NCBI GenBank assembly: GCA_011947345.1
Contig: JAAVTG010000523.1
Location: forward strand, 372,001 to 436,000
Length of the DNA stretch: 64,000 bases
Direction: 5' to 3'
From: Phytophthora quininea
Lineage: Eukaryota > Oomycota > Peronosporomycetes > Peronosporales > Peronosporaceae
The translations under genes and the position numbers were made by a program. The notes beneath the pieces are model-generated. The model was not told the DNA's origin. It worked only from the letters and a program-made list of their open reading frames with translations, and did not search any database. Positions 32,759-44,781 of the stretch are shown piece after piece; position 1 is the stretch's first letter, and every line of letters starts with the position of its first letter.

Positions 32759-35700
32759 CCCCTCTGAAGCGGGATTTTACTCTGTATTATACAGATTAAG
32801 GAATTGTCTTGTTTAAAGTATAGTTGGAGAACCTATCAAAAATCTTCTGTTGTAAGCCTTCTCGCAGGAGTGGTGACTTAGGCACTGCGAAATTGCACAA
32901 AGCCATCGCAAACCTGGCAAAAACGCTGCGATTTTCCCGCCAGCTGTTCATTTGAAGCTTCCTCATTGGCTGTTCCTGTCAGCGCAACATCTCAACTGCC
33001 TCTATTTTCGAATTTCCTGCCTAATCCGATTGGAAGCTGATTTCCGCGCCAAATTTCGCGCCAAAATGTTTGGTGGATGGATGTCGGCCGCGCGCACTCC
33101 GCGCACCAAACTTTTCGGCCAGCTCTATCCTAGTTCTTCTTCACTTCCTTCTAGTCTAGAACTGGCCGAAAAATTCACAAGGGCGATCGGTACGTAAATG
33201 GACACCTCAACTTGTTCGCTACGCGACTAACTACTCCCTTCACTTGTTTCAATTGTCCATAGCCTTCTCTTCTTCGTCCGTGCGTTTGCGCTTGCGCTCG
33301 CGCTCGCGGAAGCGAATCTGCCTAAAATGCTGGGGGATTGCAGTTCCATTTGCCCAGTTTTGATGCCATATCTGGCTGCACGTCAGCGTGTTGCCCAACT
33401 CCTCCCGCCGAACTCGATTGCAAAGCGGGACGTAACCACCTCGAAGTTCTGTGCAGGTGGGGCAGAAATAGCTGCTCTCGAAGCTCTTCGTGTTGGGCTC
33501 CGCCATGGCAGAGCAGACTTTGCAGAGGTGTTGGCGTCTCTTCGGGTCGCGCCCCCTTCGTACATGTCGTCGGTATTCACCAATGCGTGGTCGGCAGAAG
33601 GTGTTGGTACGGTCACCAAGTCCTCTGCGTTGATGTTGCTACGCAGCGTCACCTTGGTGACATTCAGGAGCTCCACATGCAAGCGACGCATATACTCAGA
33701 CCGAGTAGGTACGCGCTCCCCTTCTTCTTCAGTACCAACTTGTGCAAAATGAATCCGTTGACGATTGCCATGTCCACAAATGCCAGGAACAACTGCCTGT
33801 AGTACTTCTTGAAAGCCACGCACCGCTAAATGGAGTAGCTTTGAAGCCTCAGCTGGTCGTGGTAGTCAACTCCACCCATGCCAGCATGATACTCAGCTAT
33901 CAGCTGAAAACATGGCACTGTAGCTCTATCGCTCTCTCCTTTGTCCCTCCGCAACACAGTTGTTGGCGTCGTCGCACAGCCTGTGGCGATCATGTGCACA
34001 GGCCTCGAATTCATCCAAGCCACTGCTATCAACTCCGGGTAATTTTTGCTTGGGCGATACGGTACGCACCACGTGGCATTCCCTTTGGCCGAGACTTCTG
34101 CGGGAACTGGATAGCACGAGGCCATCCAAGCCTGTCACTGCGATGCGTCCCCACGTAATAGTAGCCCATGCTGAGCATTGACACCACTAGAGCGCATGAG
34201 CTGTAGAAGTTGTCCGCAATGATCAACCTCTTCCCGGGCTGACCGTCGAGAGCCTTCGTGATGTTTCGGATGACCGCCTTCTGTGCAACGCCTTTTGCCA
34301 GCCTTGCGTTGCTTTCTTTGCCGAGATAAACCTCAACTCTGTATGATACAGCATAATAAACGCCAGAGCATACAGCATTGTGTTAGAATTGATCGCCTTC
34401 ATCTGTATGATACAGCTTTGTTATTCTGTACATACAGAATACTCAACTCTGTAACGACAGCATAGATGACTTACCGCGAACAGTAGCCAGTGTCGGCGCA
34501 GCACGTCATGTAGCATTTGGTCCCATACTTGTGCGGCTTGTCCTTGTTGTAGACTCAGATTGGATTGAACTTGCTTCTGTTGGGAATGGTTCCCTCGTCG
34601 AAACTGATTCTCGACCCAAGCCGGTAGCCCCGTCGAAAGGTTTTCTCCATCATCTGCAAGACAGGTCGAACCTTCCAGGCCTTGTCTGTTGCTGCGTTAC
34701 TCGACGAGTTGCTGGAGAAATGCAAGTAGCGTGTGACGGTCTTGAAGCGATCTCGCTTCATGTACCTACCAAAAGTGCCACAAGGCACTACTCCATTTTC
34801 TCGAGTGGCCCAGTGCTTTTCCAAACCATCAGTGTGCCCACAGAGCGCCCTCGATATCAAGAGACCAATGACATGCAATATCTCATGTGCTTTGATTGGC
34901 TTGACACGCCGCAGATTTTCCTCGAGCTCTTCAATAGTTGATACACACTTTCGCGGGTCCTTCGCCTGGACCGCCAGCTGCTTGGCACGCTGCTGCTGGG
35001 CTACCAGAGGAATGCACTCGACACGGTAATCGTTTGTCTCCTTTTCAATGCGAATCCACAGTCGCTTCGGAAGGAAGTAAAAGAATAAGCCGAGCGGAGA
35101 TTCAGCATATGCCGCAGCGGATCTTGTTGGCCCGCAGGATCCGCTGTACAGATCACCAGCTCCGGGAAGCTGCAGTTGGGCTACAGTCAACACGATACAG
35201 AATTAATTTACTATCGATGAGCGTTATCTGTAGCAGACAGACTTACCAGAGTGATGCTGATCGTAGATGTTCCATCCTGACAGCCCGAGTTCCCTCATGG
35301 CGCCATCGTCTTGCTCGAATAAACCGCTCTCGTCTTCAAAGTCGCTGTCTGACTCCACCTCGCTTTTGTAGTCATCCGTCTCAGGCACTGGCACCTCCAA
35401 CTCATCGTCACTGATTTTGTCGTCGTCATCGTCGGTGTCAACCCCAACGTCCCCGCACAGATTGATGTCGTCAACCGCTACAGGCCCGAACAAATTCTCG
35501 CTTCGCAATGCATCCATGAATCGATCGCAATCGAACAGCTCAATATAGTTGTCACCATCGCTGGTCCTCGTCCTGCGCGCAGAATTGTTGTCTTCTGTAG
35601 TACGTTCTTCTGTCGCATCACTTTCTGTATGGACTTCTTCTGTAGGGGGCTCTTCTATATGATACAGAGTTGAGGTGAATAAGTCATCTGTATCCTCCCG

Positions 35701-36439
35701 AGCAGTTGCTGCCGGCGTTGGGGCTTCTTCTGTATCCACCTGAGTAGCTGCTGCCGGTGCTGGAGATGGGTAATCAGCTCGACTAGCGCCTTCGAAAGCA
35801 GCAACCTGGACAGCAGACTGCGTTACGGAACCCGCAGCAGCCAAGGGGGGATCTGTGGGCACTGTAACGACCTGTTCCGCAGTGGATGACGGGGGAATCG
35901 CAGCAACATCCCTTCTGCCCGTGCGAAGGCAAGTAAATCTCGTGTCCCTGTGATAGCCGCGTTAGTGAGTGTAAATAGTAAGAAAACAGCAAATACATAC
36001 CAACAAAGTAGTCCAAGTTTCGCCTCGACTCATACAGACCCCCTTGATACCAGGCTTGACGTAGATGTGGTCCCTGCTGAGGCCTCGCGGCTTCCTTGGC
36101 TTCCACCCCGCCTTGGTCAGCTCGCGCCAGAGCTGCTTGAACGTCTTCTCGTCGGGCATCGTCGGTTGTGGCAAAGTGACTGGAGCTGGATGGTTTCAAA
36201 AGTGATTCGGAGAGCTTCAAATAGAAATTTCTCACCTGCTCTAAATTTATATTGGATTTTCTATGGCCTAAGAAGAAACCCCGTCTATCTTCCCTGCACG
36301 AATCGCCTGTGATAGCATTGGCGTCTTCAACGCATACAAATAGTTATATGCTGAGGATAGCCTTGATGGCAAGCTTTCGGAATATTAAATCCTGTTAAAC
36401 GGCTTATTCTGTATGATACAGAGTAGCGCTTTAGAGGGG
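32759..36439 (-). mobile_element. piggyBac-like DNA transposon, 3.68 kb
   Basis: Terminal inverted repeats: left 5'-CCCCTCTGAAGCG, right (complement) 5'-CCCCTCTAAAGCG, each directly next to TTAA, the hallmark piggyBac target. Near both ends lies a CTGTATNATACAG palindrome (32782-32794 and 36409-36421), with more copies in the third intron. The only gene is a minus-strand piggyBac transposase. The flanking host reading frame continues across the empty TTAA site. 33110-33176 also holds an 11-bp inverted repeat, TTTTCGGCCAG/CTGGCCGAAAA. Confidence 0.9.
33249..36159 (-). pseudogene. piggyBac transposase with three introns, decayed
   Basis: DDE transposase that cuts and pastes at TTAA. Exon 1 from ATG 36159 (PDEKTFKQLWRELTKAGWKP); exon 2 is acidic, Ser/Asp-rich; exon 3 (35180-34475) carries GTFGRYMKRDRFKTVTRYLH, then SRISFDEGTIPNRSKF with the first catalytic Asp; exon 4 (34338 on) has RLIIADNFYSSCAL with the second Asp and YHAGMGGVDYHDQLRLQSYS. 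A C-terminal Cys-rich finger (YFCPTCTELRGGYVPLC .. CSQIWHQNW) ends at 33249. Introns: about 36004-35948, 35246-35181 and 34474-34339. Lesions: in-frame TGA at 34555, in-frame TAG at 33826, and shifts near 34046, 33720 and 33540. Confidence 0.85.
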
Positions 36440-36443
36440 TTAA
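36440..36443. repeat. TTAA target-site duplication, right
   Basis: Partner of 32755-32758. Confidence 0.85.
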
Positions 36444-37899
36444 ATGAGCCCGTGAGTTTCGTGCGGACTTTCAGTGACGATGGAGCGAGTCAATGGATAA
36501 ATGCGTTGGTGCCAGGCTTTGGTCGGTGTCAGGTGCAGCACGATGATTTGGTTTTCGATGATCATGTCAATGCAAGCGACGAGTTCCGTGGCTTGTCGCT
36601 CAAAATCGCGTTTGACACGGCCAATTCATTCCACCCAGACGGCTTCTTCGCCTTCATGGCGGCAGTTGGCCCCGCCCTGAAGAGCTTATCCATTAAAGAA
36701 GACTGTGGCGTCGATTGGCCTGAGGACTTGTTCCTTGGGAGTTGATCTTGACTCGCCCGCCCAAGCGCTGCACTTGTGCATTTGTCGGCCAGTTGGAAAC
36801 TAGGGTTTATTTCTCTTTTGCTTTTTTAGGTTTTCTCGGGCCTCCTGTTGCCCTCTCTTCTAGCTACTACTGCCACTACTGTCTCTAACTGAGATGTTAC
36901 GCACGCAAGCGCGCTCAGTCCTCACCTGTACGCTAACTACCGGCTTCAGCACCCATAGCAAACTCTCTGCAGCACTCTGTCGTCTGGATAACATCCAGTG
37001 GTATCCAGTGGGTGAGCAGAACAGGAGTTGTCCCAACTTGGAAGAGCTTGCCATCACTGGGTTTGAAATGGACGCACGTCTAAACTTTTGCTCCGTTCGT
37101 GAAGCTGGAGGAGCGCTTCCTACAGTGAGTCGTGAGGATTGGAACGATATTTCGGCAATCTCGGCGATCTTGAGCGATTCGGATAACCCCTGGCCAAGTG
37201 CATGCGTCGGCTGCGCGTTCGACTGACGTTTTGTCAGCATATACTAACGGCCGACCCGAACTGGATTTGCCCAAGATCGAAGCTCACTTGAAAGGTTTGC
37301 TCAGAATGCTTGAGACGAACCGTGACCTCGAGTACCTGGACGTCGCACCACAATCGGAGGCGTTGTCTCCTTATGTTCGCGAGTTCCAGCGACACCATCT
37401 CGTCCCTACAAACAGCCGATCCAAAAGACCCCTGTTGCTGACGAGTGCAAGGCCGCGTTTCTGAGTGCCGTATCGACCGAAGCGACGGAACCGATAACTC
37501 ACAAGGCGAAATATGGGGACCACATTACACCGATCAGCCCTCGGGAGGTTCGATTCCGCTGTCCTTTCACTCATCTTCGACTTTGCTACGTCGACTGTTC
37601 CAAGAGAAGTGTATTGTCGACGGCAACGATTGGGAAACTATGCGCGACGAAACACCCATCTAGTTTTTTTTTCATCATACTGGCGGGATCACCATTAGTC
37701 CAGGTGTTGTGCAGAACACAACAATGTGACTACAAGCGTGTCAGGTTTCTGTCATGGCTAACCGTTTAGCATTCGGGCTTTCGTGGCGCATTTTCCTCAG
37801 GCCGTTCATGGAATATATATGTGATGATGGCCTTGCGCATGCAGGTATCTGATGCAGCTCACCAAAACCGCAGCCAGCTCCTTTGGCAGGATCGGCGTC

Positions 37900-39140
37900 G
37901 TCGCCACCAGAACACGCAGCTGAAGGACGCTTACGCAAGGTCGGCTGTTGGGTTCGACTTGCGTGCTCAAGTCTACTGCAACAGCAACAGCTCTTCCTGG
38001 ACGGCCTTGGTGGCCGGCGAGAGCGACTACGAGTTAGTTTAGCAACCTCACTTTGCAACTTGCTTCAAGAGCGACAAGCAACTACCAAATACACGTTGGC
38101 TTACGGGAGTTCCAGCTCCCAATTCGTGAGCACGTCACAATATATCCCAAACGACGTCAACACCCGATGTTCTGTCGACTTCACGTTCAGCGTCGTCTCT
38201 TCATTGATGCAGTCTCCATCTTGTTTTTCGAGTTGAACACGCTCAGAAAAGCAATTTTGCTTTCAATTGGTTATGGCATCTTCGGTCGAGGAAGTGGAAC
38301 GAGATGATGCGTCCTCAACACGTCAAAACACTGGCGAGTTGCTGGGGATCCGATAATCTCGATATACTCCAGAGTCTCGTTCCAGTGAAGGATTTTCCAC
38401 AGATATGCTAGCAAGCCAAAGCCACGCCCACTTCTAGAGAAGACACAGCTTCGCCTCGCGGGACCCGAACACGCATCCTTCACATACACGTAACGTTTGA
38501 GCGGTAGTACTCTTCTTCTCTACCTCCGGGGTTAATGGGCCACGAAAGCGCCAGGTAAGGGAGTTGCTGGCGATGCTTTTAATTTGTAGTGCACATCTAC
38601 TACTGGCCCTTGGAAAAGTGTTAACTTGTCGAGTTTGGGGCAAGCTTGTAGCAGCCAGTTCTTCGATGCCGTGCGTAGTTGCTGACCGTTTTCAGGTTCC
38701 AATGGCGTCGTTGATCCAAGCTCATCTAATTCTTAGCAAAAGTTAATCGACAAGTTCTTCACCGTCTGGTTGAATATCAACGCAGAAAACATTGCCGCCA
38801 GATCCATCGGAACCCTGAAGTTTCCATTCTCAAAAGTCAGGTGAACAGTGAGTAGTTGCAATGGACCATCAGCGCCTACCGCCAAATCTTCTCATAATGT
38901 TTGCCTAGTTGTCACGGGAGCCAGGCGCCGTTGAGTACTAAACACTCTGATCAGAACCTGACCAAGAGCAGAAACCGAACTGGAGTCTTCCTCAAGCTTC
39001 GGTTCGGCTTGTTTTTAACCAACATTCAACTTACTAGAATTTCCAGGCGTCATTGCCACTGCCGCCAGCAGTGCCAGAGCTTCACGAGCTTTCTGGAATT
39101 TGGGCTTAAATGTTTTCTCGTCATCCATACCCAAATATTC
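37900..39140 (-). pseudogene. LRR-like oomycete family, copy 2
   Basis: Minus strand, tail-to-tail with copy 1. Pieces in order: FKPKFQKAREALALLAAVAM (39120-39040, the family N-terminal region), MFSALIFNQTVKNLSINF followed by a stop, WLLQACPKLDKLTLFQGPVV (about 38790-38600), GLLAYLWKILHWNETLEYIE .. CFDVLRTHHLVPLP (38420-38290), and SKIAFLSVFNSKNKME (38250-38200). Each matches a segment of copies 1, 3 or 4. At least one stop and several frameshifts. The 5' end is cut by LINE-B copy 5. Confidence 0.55.
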
Positions 39141-39159
39141 CAGGAAGGAAATTGAATTG

Positions 39160-40860
39160 ATTAACTGGTTTGCGGATTTCTCGTCTTAAGGTGATAAGCT
39201 ATCTATTCGTGAGAGTTACGTTCGTGTCGTCCACATGTGGTGCATGGGTTCCGGGATATTGTTTTCTGGCGGACTAAAGCCAAGTTTTGCAGCACGCGGA
39301 CCACAGTAGTGCGGTTGCAACGAAGCTCATGTGCGTGTTGGTAGAGGAATTGGTGGTGCCTCTTGAACGAGTTCAGCAGATTGAGAATATTTGACACTTC
39401 AGCTGTCGTTTCCTGGAAATGAATGTTGTTCCTGAGCCGCCATGTTGCATGAAACACAATCGCTGTGTAGATCCTCCATAGAAGTATTAGTTCTTTGTGT
39501 TCACTTCTCCAGTTCCTACGGAGGTCTTGTAATCTTGGGAAGAGCAGCAACCTCCAGCTTAGATCGACGCAAAAGAACCTCGACCACCGGCTCCATAGTT
39601 CGCTCCACATTGGTTCTAATGACGGGCACGTGAAAAACAGTGTTCTACCGTTTCGATCTCCTGACATTCCGGACGAACGCAGTTTTGGATGGTAGGATTT
39701 AGTTCTCTGAGGAAGTATAGTCGTGAACCGACTGTGAGGTCTTCGAAGCACATTCGTACTATCACATCATGAATTACCGGCAGTAGATATCCGCGTAGAG
39801 AAATCACACTGGACAAGGTCTCATGATTCCTTTGTCGAGGACACCCCAGGGCTTCCATCGGATGATGCATCAACTCCGGAACTTGCTGGAGAATCACCTT
39901 CCAATCTTGCGATCGCAAATTTGGGAAGAATCGCGTCGATGGTTCTGTTGGGAGACAGCTGCTTAGCTTGATTCCAAATATCGGTGGTGAATTCGTGCTT
40001 CTTACTTCTTGCATTCCTCCTTCGTCCGGATGCGGTAGTAAGCGATAGAATAATCGGCTCATTTGATGGTAGAGCACGAAAATGTCATGCGGAAGCACTT
40101 TCGTCCCAAGTATTAGATGACTCTCGGAGCAGACGTCCGTGAAAAATGCCGTTGACGACGGCCAGTCGCGATTGGCACCCAGAAAGTCGGCAAAACATAA
40201 CTTTTTATGTTTGCCAGTTCCCGACAGAGCGCCCGAAAGGCGTTTGAACCTGACCCCAAAGGCTTCGCCGGACTTGCTGGGCTTTGCATATCCAGTACCT
40301 GAAATTCAGGTAACTTGCTCCACCAAATTTGGGTGAATAACACCTTCTGCAGTGTTTTTCTTCTGTTGTAGTGTATCGACTCCGGGGCTGGCCATTTAAT
40401 TCTGTTCCACTCCCGCAGCAAGTGTCTCCACCACAAAGGTAGCATGCTCGACCTCCAGCCCGCTGGTTTCGATGGGTTTTGAAGTAAGAAATCACTCGAT
40501 CGCGGGCGGGCGAAGTTGCCATAGCGTAATTGGATCATGTAGAGCATTGGGCGATACCATACGTTGTCATCTTCGTCTGGGTGTGTAGTAATCGCTAATA
40601 CGAATTTCTGGAGAAGTTGGAAGTGTTGGCGACGAATAACAGTAGCTACATCAGGAACCCCGATGCCGTCTGCTTCGCGTGGCCTCACAGCATACCCAAA
40701 TATTCGAGGAAGCCTGCGCTGTATACGCGGGTCTTTAGACTTTACGTGCAACTGCCGTTTGTGCACAGCCCACATCTCCTCCTTACGCGTCGGATACCTG
40801 AACGTCAGTCGGTCCCGCAGAGCCTCGCACCAGGGCGCCATGACGAGCATCTACTCACGA
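39160..40860 (-). mobile_element. LINE-B copy 5, 5'-truncated
   Basis: Minus-strand copy, a close relative of copy 2. It encodes RLTFRYPTRKEEMWAVHKRQ, GYAVRPREADGIGVPDVATV, FARPRSSDFLLQNPSKPAG and the zf-RVT-like C-terminus, in three registers broken near 40110, 39750 and 39640. It lies between the N-terminal coding part of LRR-like copy 2 and unassigned sequence at 40861-41155. Confidence 0.8.
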
Positions 40861-41155
40861 TTTAGAAAAACACGCATTTTACATTTTGTGAATAGGAATA
40901 CAATCAGTTGAAAGATTACTGTGGGAGATTGTGCGCATCAACTTCATGAACACGGAACACGATGATGATGCAGAGGATGGGAAATTCAGTTGCCATCTGT
41001 AAATGCGCCTCAAGTCGCTCGCGACATGCTGGTACAATAGTGTTGGTGCATCAAATCGCTTCAATATCTGCCCAGGTTTGGTCGTAATCTCTTCATCAAG
41101 AACAAGAACCGTTCATTTCGAGATTCACGCACCGATTGTCAAGTCTTCCACAAGA

Positions 41156-41816
41156 ATGCGATTGTCAGTCTTCCTGTTGGCTGCTATGCCCAAGGTAGTA
41201 GCGAGTGGAGACACAGCTATTGAAGTTTCAAAGTCAACGCGTAGAGACGTGTCTAAGGTTTTAGCTCCAGTCGATTCTTCGGTTGGTGTTAACAAGCGAT
41301 TCCTGAGAGTCCATGGCGAAGACGACGGCAATGAGGAGAGGGGCGTAATGTCGTGGCTAAAGAAGCCGTCAAAGTCGCAGAAGAAACCCCAGTCCGCCAT
41401 GATTGTGACCAACGAGCAGGCGCTAAAAGTTTGGCAAGAACTCAGTCCTCGGACACTTTAGCGGCCTCCAAGCTGGAAAACGCCTTGGTGACGTCAAAGT
41501 CGATGAAGGCAAGGCCACCTGCAACCATTGACATGGAAAAGAGGGAACAGATTGCGCGTATGACTGCGGCGAGGACGAAAGCGCAGCGCAAAAACGGCAA
41601 TGGCAACAAGGTCAAAGAGACCCAAGCTGTCGAAGAGAAGACAGACGTGAACCCGTCTCTCTTTTTAAAGGAAATGAGGTGGGAAAGCTGGGTCGTACGG
41701 ACCCCAAGTGGAGAGAGTACAATGCTCTGAGGGTGGCGCACAAGAAGGCGCATCCCGAAAATTACGACATCCCAGAAAAACTTACGCTGGACGAGCTCAA
41801 AGCAAAGTTCGCTTAA
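41156..41816 (+). pseudogene. RXLR effector with canonical motifs, two frameshifts
   Basis: ATG at 41156 gives a short hydrophobic N-terminus (residues 1-17), then RFLR at 48-51 and DDGNEER at 56-62, a textbook RXLR-dEER pair, followed by a Lys/Ser-rich WLKKPSKSQKKPQ. The frame stops at 41459-41461; a second register carries SLARTQSSDTLAASK .. DMEKREQIA to about 41684, and a third carries GRTDPKWREYNALRV .. LTLDELKAKFA to the stop at 41816. The downstream order matches the paralogue at 61-62 kb. Lesions near 41425 (AAAAG) and 41684 (GGGAAAG) could be real or homopolymer errors. Confidence 0.75.
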
Positions 41817-42029
41817 ATGCTAGCGACGTCTACTTGAGTAATGCCATAGAAATCCGATGAAACTCAATTTTAAAACGAGTGCTATCATAAACATACTCAT
41901 CCACGTTAGTTGTCATCATTTTCGTCGTCATACATGCCCTCCGGCATGCCATCATCACTCTACGAAGAACAGGCGTATGTGCGAACGCGAGTATTGTCTG
42001 CAGGACCGCCTTGATTTCAGCCTGCAGAC

Positions 42030-43811
42030 CACGGCCAAAGAGCACAGTCCCGAATTCAGCGTGACTCATTCGCCGAACAAGCAAGCGACACACTGACTTT
42101 GGAGGCCGAGTTATGAGGAGAACTGAGATCTTCTGCTAGAGAATTCACCTCCCATCCATTGACGTTCAAGGCGGACACAGGCTTCTGCTTGACGTCTCGT
42201 AAAGTCGTACCATGTACTCCCATGGCCTCCTCAAAACTCCATTCTCTCCATTTTCGGGCAGCCCCGAACAATAGGATTGACGTCCAAGTTATCTGTCGGA
42301 CACACCACTTTCACAAAGGTTAACGACGAGCCCATTGCAGCCAAGAGCTGAGGTAGATGATCCTCCCTAAACATTAAAACCCGTGGAAGCGAATCGTAGA
42401 TGCTGTCAAGTCACAGGGACGAGCTTCGGCATTGCTGATTTGGTCAAATACAAGGTCAGACCGCTGGACTTGGCATCGACCAAGACCTGGAACTAGCACG
42501 TTGACCCACTTAGTGCTTCCGTCGTTGCTGAATGTCCGTACGAAGCGAATAGCCGAGTCTAACCAAAAGTATGAGACCCACTGACGACACGGCCCTGTGA
42601 GTTAATATTGCCACGGATCGGCGTGCCTCTCTGAAGTGTGGCATCTCTCGCTTCAATATGACCAGGTAGACTTCCGAAAAGGTTTTTTTCGGGATGGTTG
42701 GACCTCAAAATGGATGAAAAAGCCTCAGCCTCGGCAAAGATATCATCCCCGTGTCCGTCAGGATGAGAGACTCCACCGAGCAACGAGTACGAGCGCGATT
42801 CGAGAACAAGGCGTACGCCACCCACTTCCAGAACCCCACTCCCATTTCTCGGCCATAAAACTTCGAGGCCATACGGATTGTCAGCGTCTTTGTTGTTTGA
42901 CATCTACAATGGCGGAAAACAGCGCTGGTATACCCACAGACTCCAGGCGAACGTCGCAGTTGATGAATACCTCGTCAAATTGTAGTCGATACCTTTGAGT
43001 GCTGGCTTGAAAACCACCGCCACCAGGTGCGTTAGCACATTTCTGGCGCGGTGTACTGTCAAAGAGATTGGCCACGTGCTGTCTAAATACTTGTTTGGAC
43101 TCTCGCTGGTCGTGCTTGAGCCGTAGTTCGTTAGGCGGTCCAATTGCAACTCGTGATGTCCACACGTTGCCAAGTGCTAGGCGCTCCATTATATGCGCGG
43201 CTGTAGGGGCAGTCTTACAACGAAGCAGATCCAAAAGCATTGGATCAAGCACAAACGTGCAGCGAAGCGTTCCTGGTGCCAACTCCCCGTCGGATTTCGA
43301 TGTCGCCCCTGCTCTCTGATGATTTTCTCCTCTCTCTCGACCTCTGCAACTGCTGCAGTGACGCTATTCAGCTAACTGTCATTGCACTCGCTCTTGTGCA
43401 CTCTCACTGGCACTTGGATATCCAATCTTCTTGTCTACTGCTGCAATGTTCTACATAGCATCCAGATACTCCTGACTGAGGTGTTGTCTCTGTTAAATCC
43501 CAAAGAACTGGGCCAACTCCAGCTCTTCTTCTTGTCTCTCGTCGGCTCCATTTAGGTCCACAAAGAGTATGAAGGTTGCAGGTATGTCCCTTTCAAAACT
43601 AGTGTCGCCGACGCCTTCCAGACTCAAGCCGCAGTGCTACAGCAGCAGGTACTTCCACCCCGCATCGTCCACATGAGCCACAGCCGATAGCAAGGCTAGC
43701 GCCTCGCGGAAGTGCTGCCACGCAGGACAGCGGGCTGAAGTCGATCTTGTCCTTGGGCACGACACACCACGGCGTCAGGAAGTCCCAGCGCTGCGTGGCC
43801 ACGTGCGCCAT
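42030..43811 (-). pseudogene. LRR-like oomycete family, copy 3
   Basis: Minus strand from ATG 43811 (MAHVATQRWDFLTPWCVVP), then FREALALLSAVAHVDDAGWK in a second register with a TAG near 43637, DLNGADERQEEELELAQFFG, LAPGTLRCTFVLDPMLLDLL, the 42903-42559 frame with YGLEVLWPRNG and RDATLQRGTPIRG, SAIRFVRTFSNDGSTKWVNV .. VPGLGRCQVQRSDLVFDQ, and a last part near 42270-42060. This is the most complete view of the family's domain order. It holds several shifts and stops. Function unknown. Confidence 0.6.
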
Positions 43812-44781
43812 CTTAGCTTAACTTGCGTACTGCAAGGCAAATTGCGGGTATGATTTTAGCTTTAGTTCGAGATGTTTCTGCGTTGTTCAGCCTGTTGAAG
43901 CCGTAGAGCGGGTGTTGACAGGCCAACTTGAGTAAGGCACGAACACTTGCGTATAGGGAGATGGCAGGGGCTCTCTGAGGCTTCGGTTCATCTCGCAGCG
44001 GGGATCTATCCGACATTTACGAGAAGCGTTCGCGCTGGTGTTCGCCGTCCAATATTGTATTAACGGATTTATTATTATTGTTTTTATTAGCAGTAGTATA
44101 ATACACAATTCATATAAATACGATCGTATTTTTGACTGTTATTTTCAGTGTCCACCCATTGTTGGTGGCTGTCCTCCAGTCAATTTTTGGCAGTGTCCAC
44201 CAGCAATTTTATTTGCCATGGTATTCACCAATTAGAGCTACGGACACTCTCCCCCAAGCCAGCACCCGATGTTATCCCATCAAGCCTGCTCGTTCTACTA
44301 CACCAACATCGGAGAAGACAACTTCGAGTGCAGGAAGTGTGGCCGGTCTCGCAAGCATTCCCCTAGCACAGATTACAGCAACTCACTAAGTCATCTAAGC
44401 GCAAAGCATCCCGGCTACGCTGCCGAGTTCGCTGGTCTCCAGGCAGCAACGCCAACAATTGCCATGCTGTTTGTTGACGAAATCACGCTCAATATCTACC
44501 AATGGATGGACTGGATTTGCAACGTAATTTATCAAACACAGAAGTAGAAAACAAGATGACACGTGCGGTAGTGTCGATGAAGGGTACGACCGTCAAAGAC
44601 TCTGAAAACCTACATGGCGCACGTAGCCAAGAAAGTCGTGCTTGTCATTGCCAAAGAGATGGACGACTCTTTTGGTTTGATGCTTGACGGCTGGACCAGC
44701 CACTCGCTCCACTCTCTTAGCGTGTACGCCGTCTACGTCCTTGATGGAGTGCGACAGCAACGTCTGTTGGCTGTGACGATG

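Larger units (their letters stand above)
32243..37663 (+). pseudogene. LRR-like oomycete family, copy 1 (split by piggyBac)
   Basis: Member of a multi-copy family with four relatives in this window. Segments in order: LELGRTFTTLPRQ .. LGTLRLVGCGALRTF .. WEWLAYALFSKRSRAMSSLE (32243-32660); a one-base shift; REATLAAGSPIRWSLVSES to the TTAA at 32755; after the transposon, EPVSFVRTFSDDGASQWINA .. GFGRCQVQHDDLVFDD (36440-36745); CPNLEELAITGFEMDARLN (36894-37226); then LKGLLRMLETNRDLEYLDV and a terminal ECKAAFL-like stretch (37240-37663) in shifted registers. The LxxLxxLxLxxN-like words suggest divergent leucine-rich repeats. Function is unknown. 36746-36893 is a pyrimidine-rich non-coding insertion. 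Confidence 0.6.

Noticed and set aside
33110..33176. Inverted repeat TTTTCGGCCAG/CTGGCCGAAAA as ends of a separate MITE
   Set aside because: It lies inside the piggyBac element with no flanking duplication; more likely an internal hairpin.
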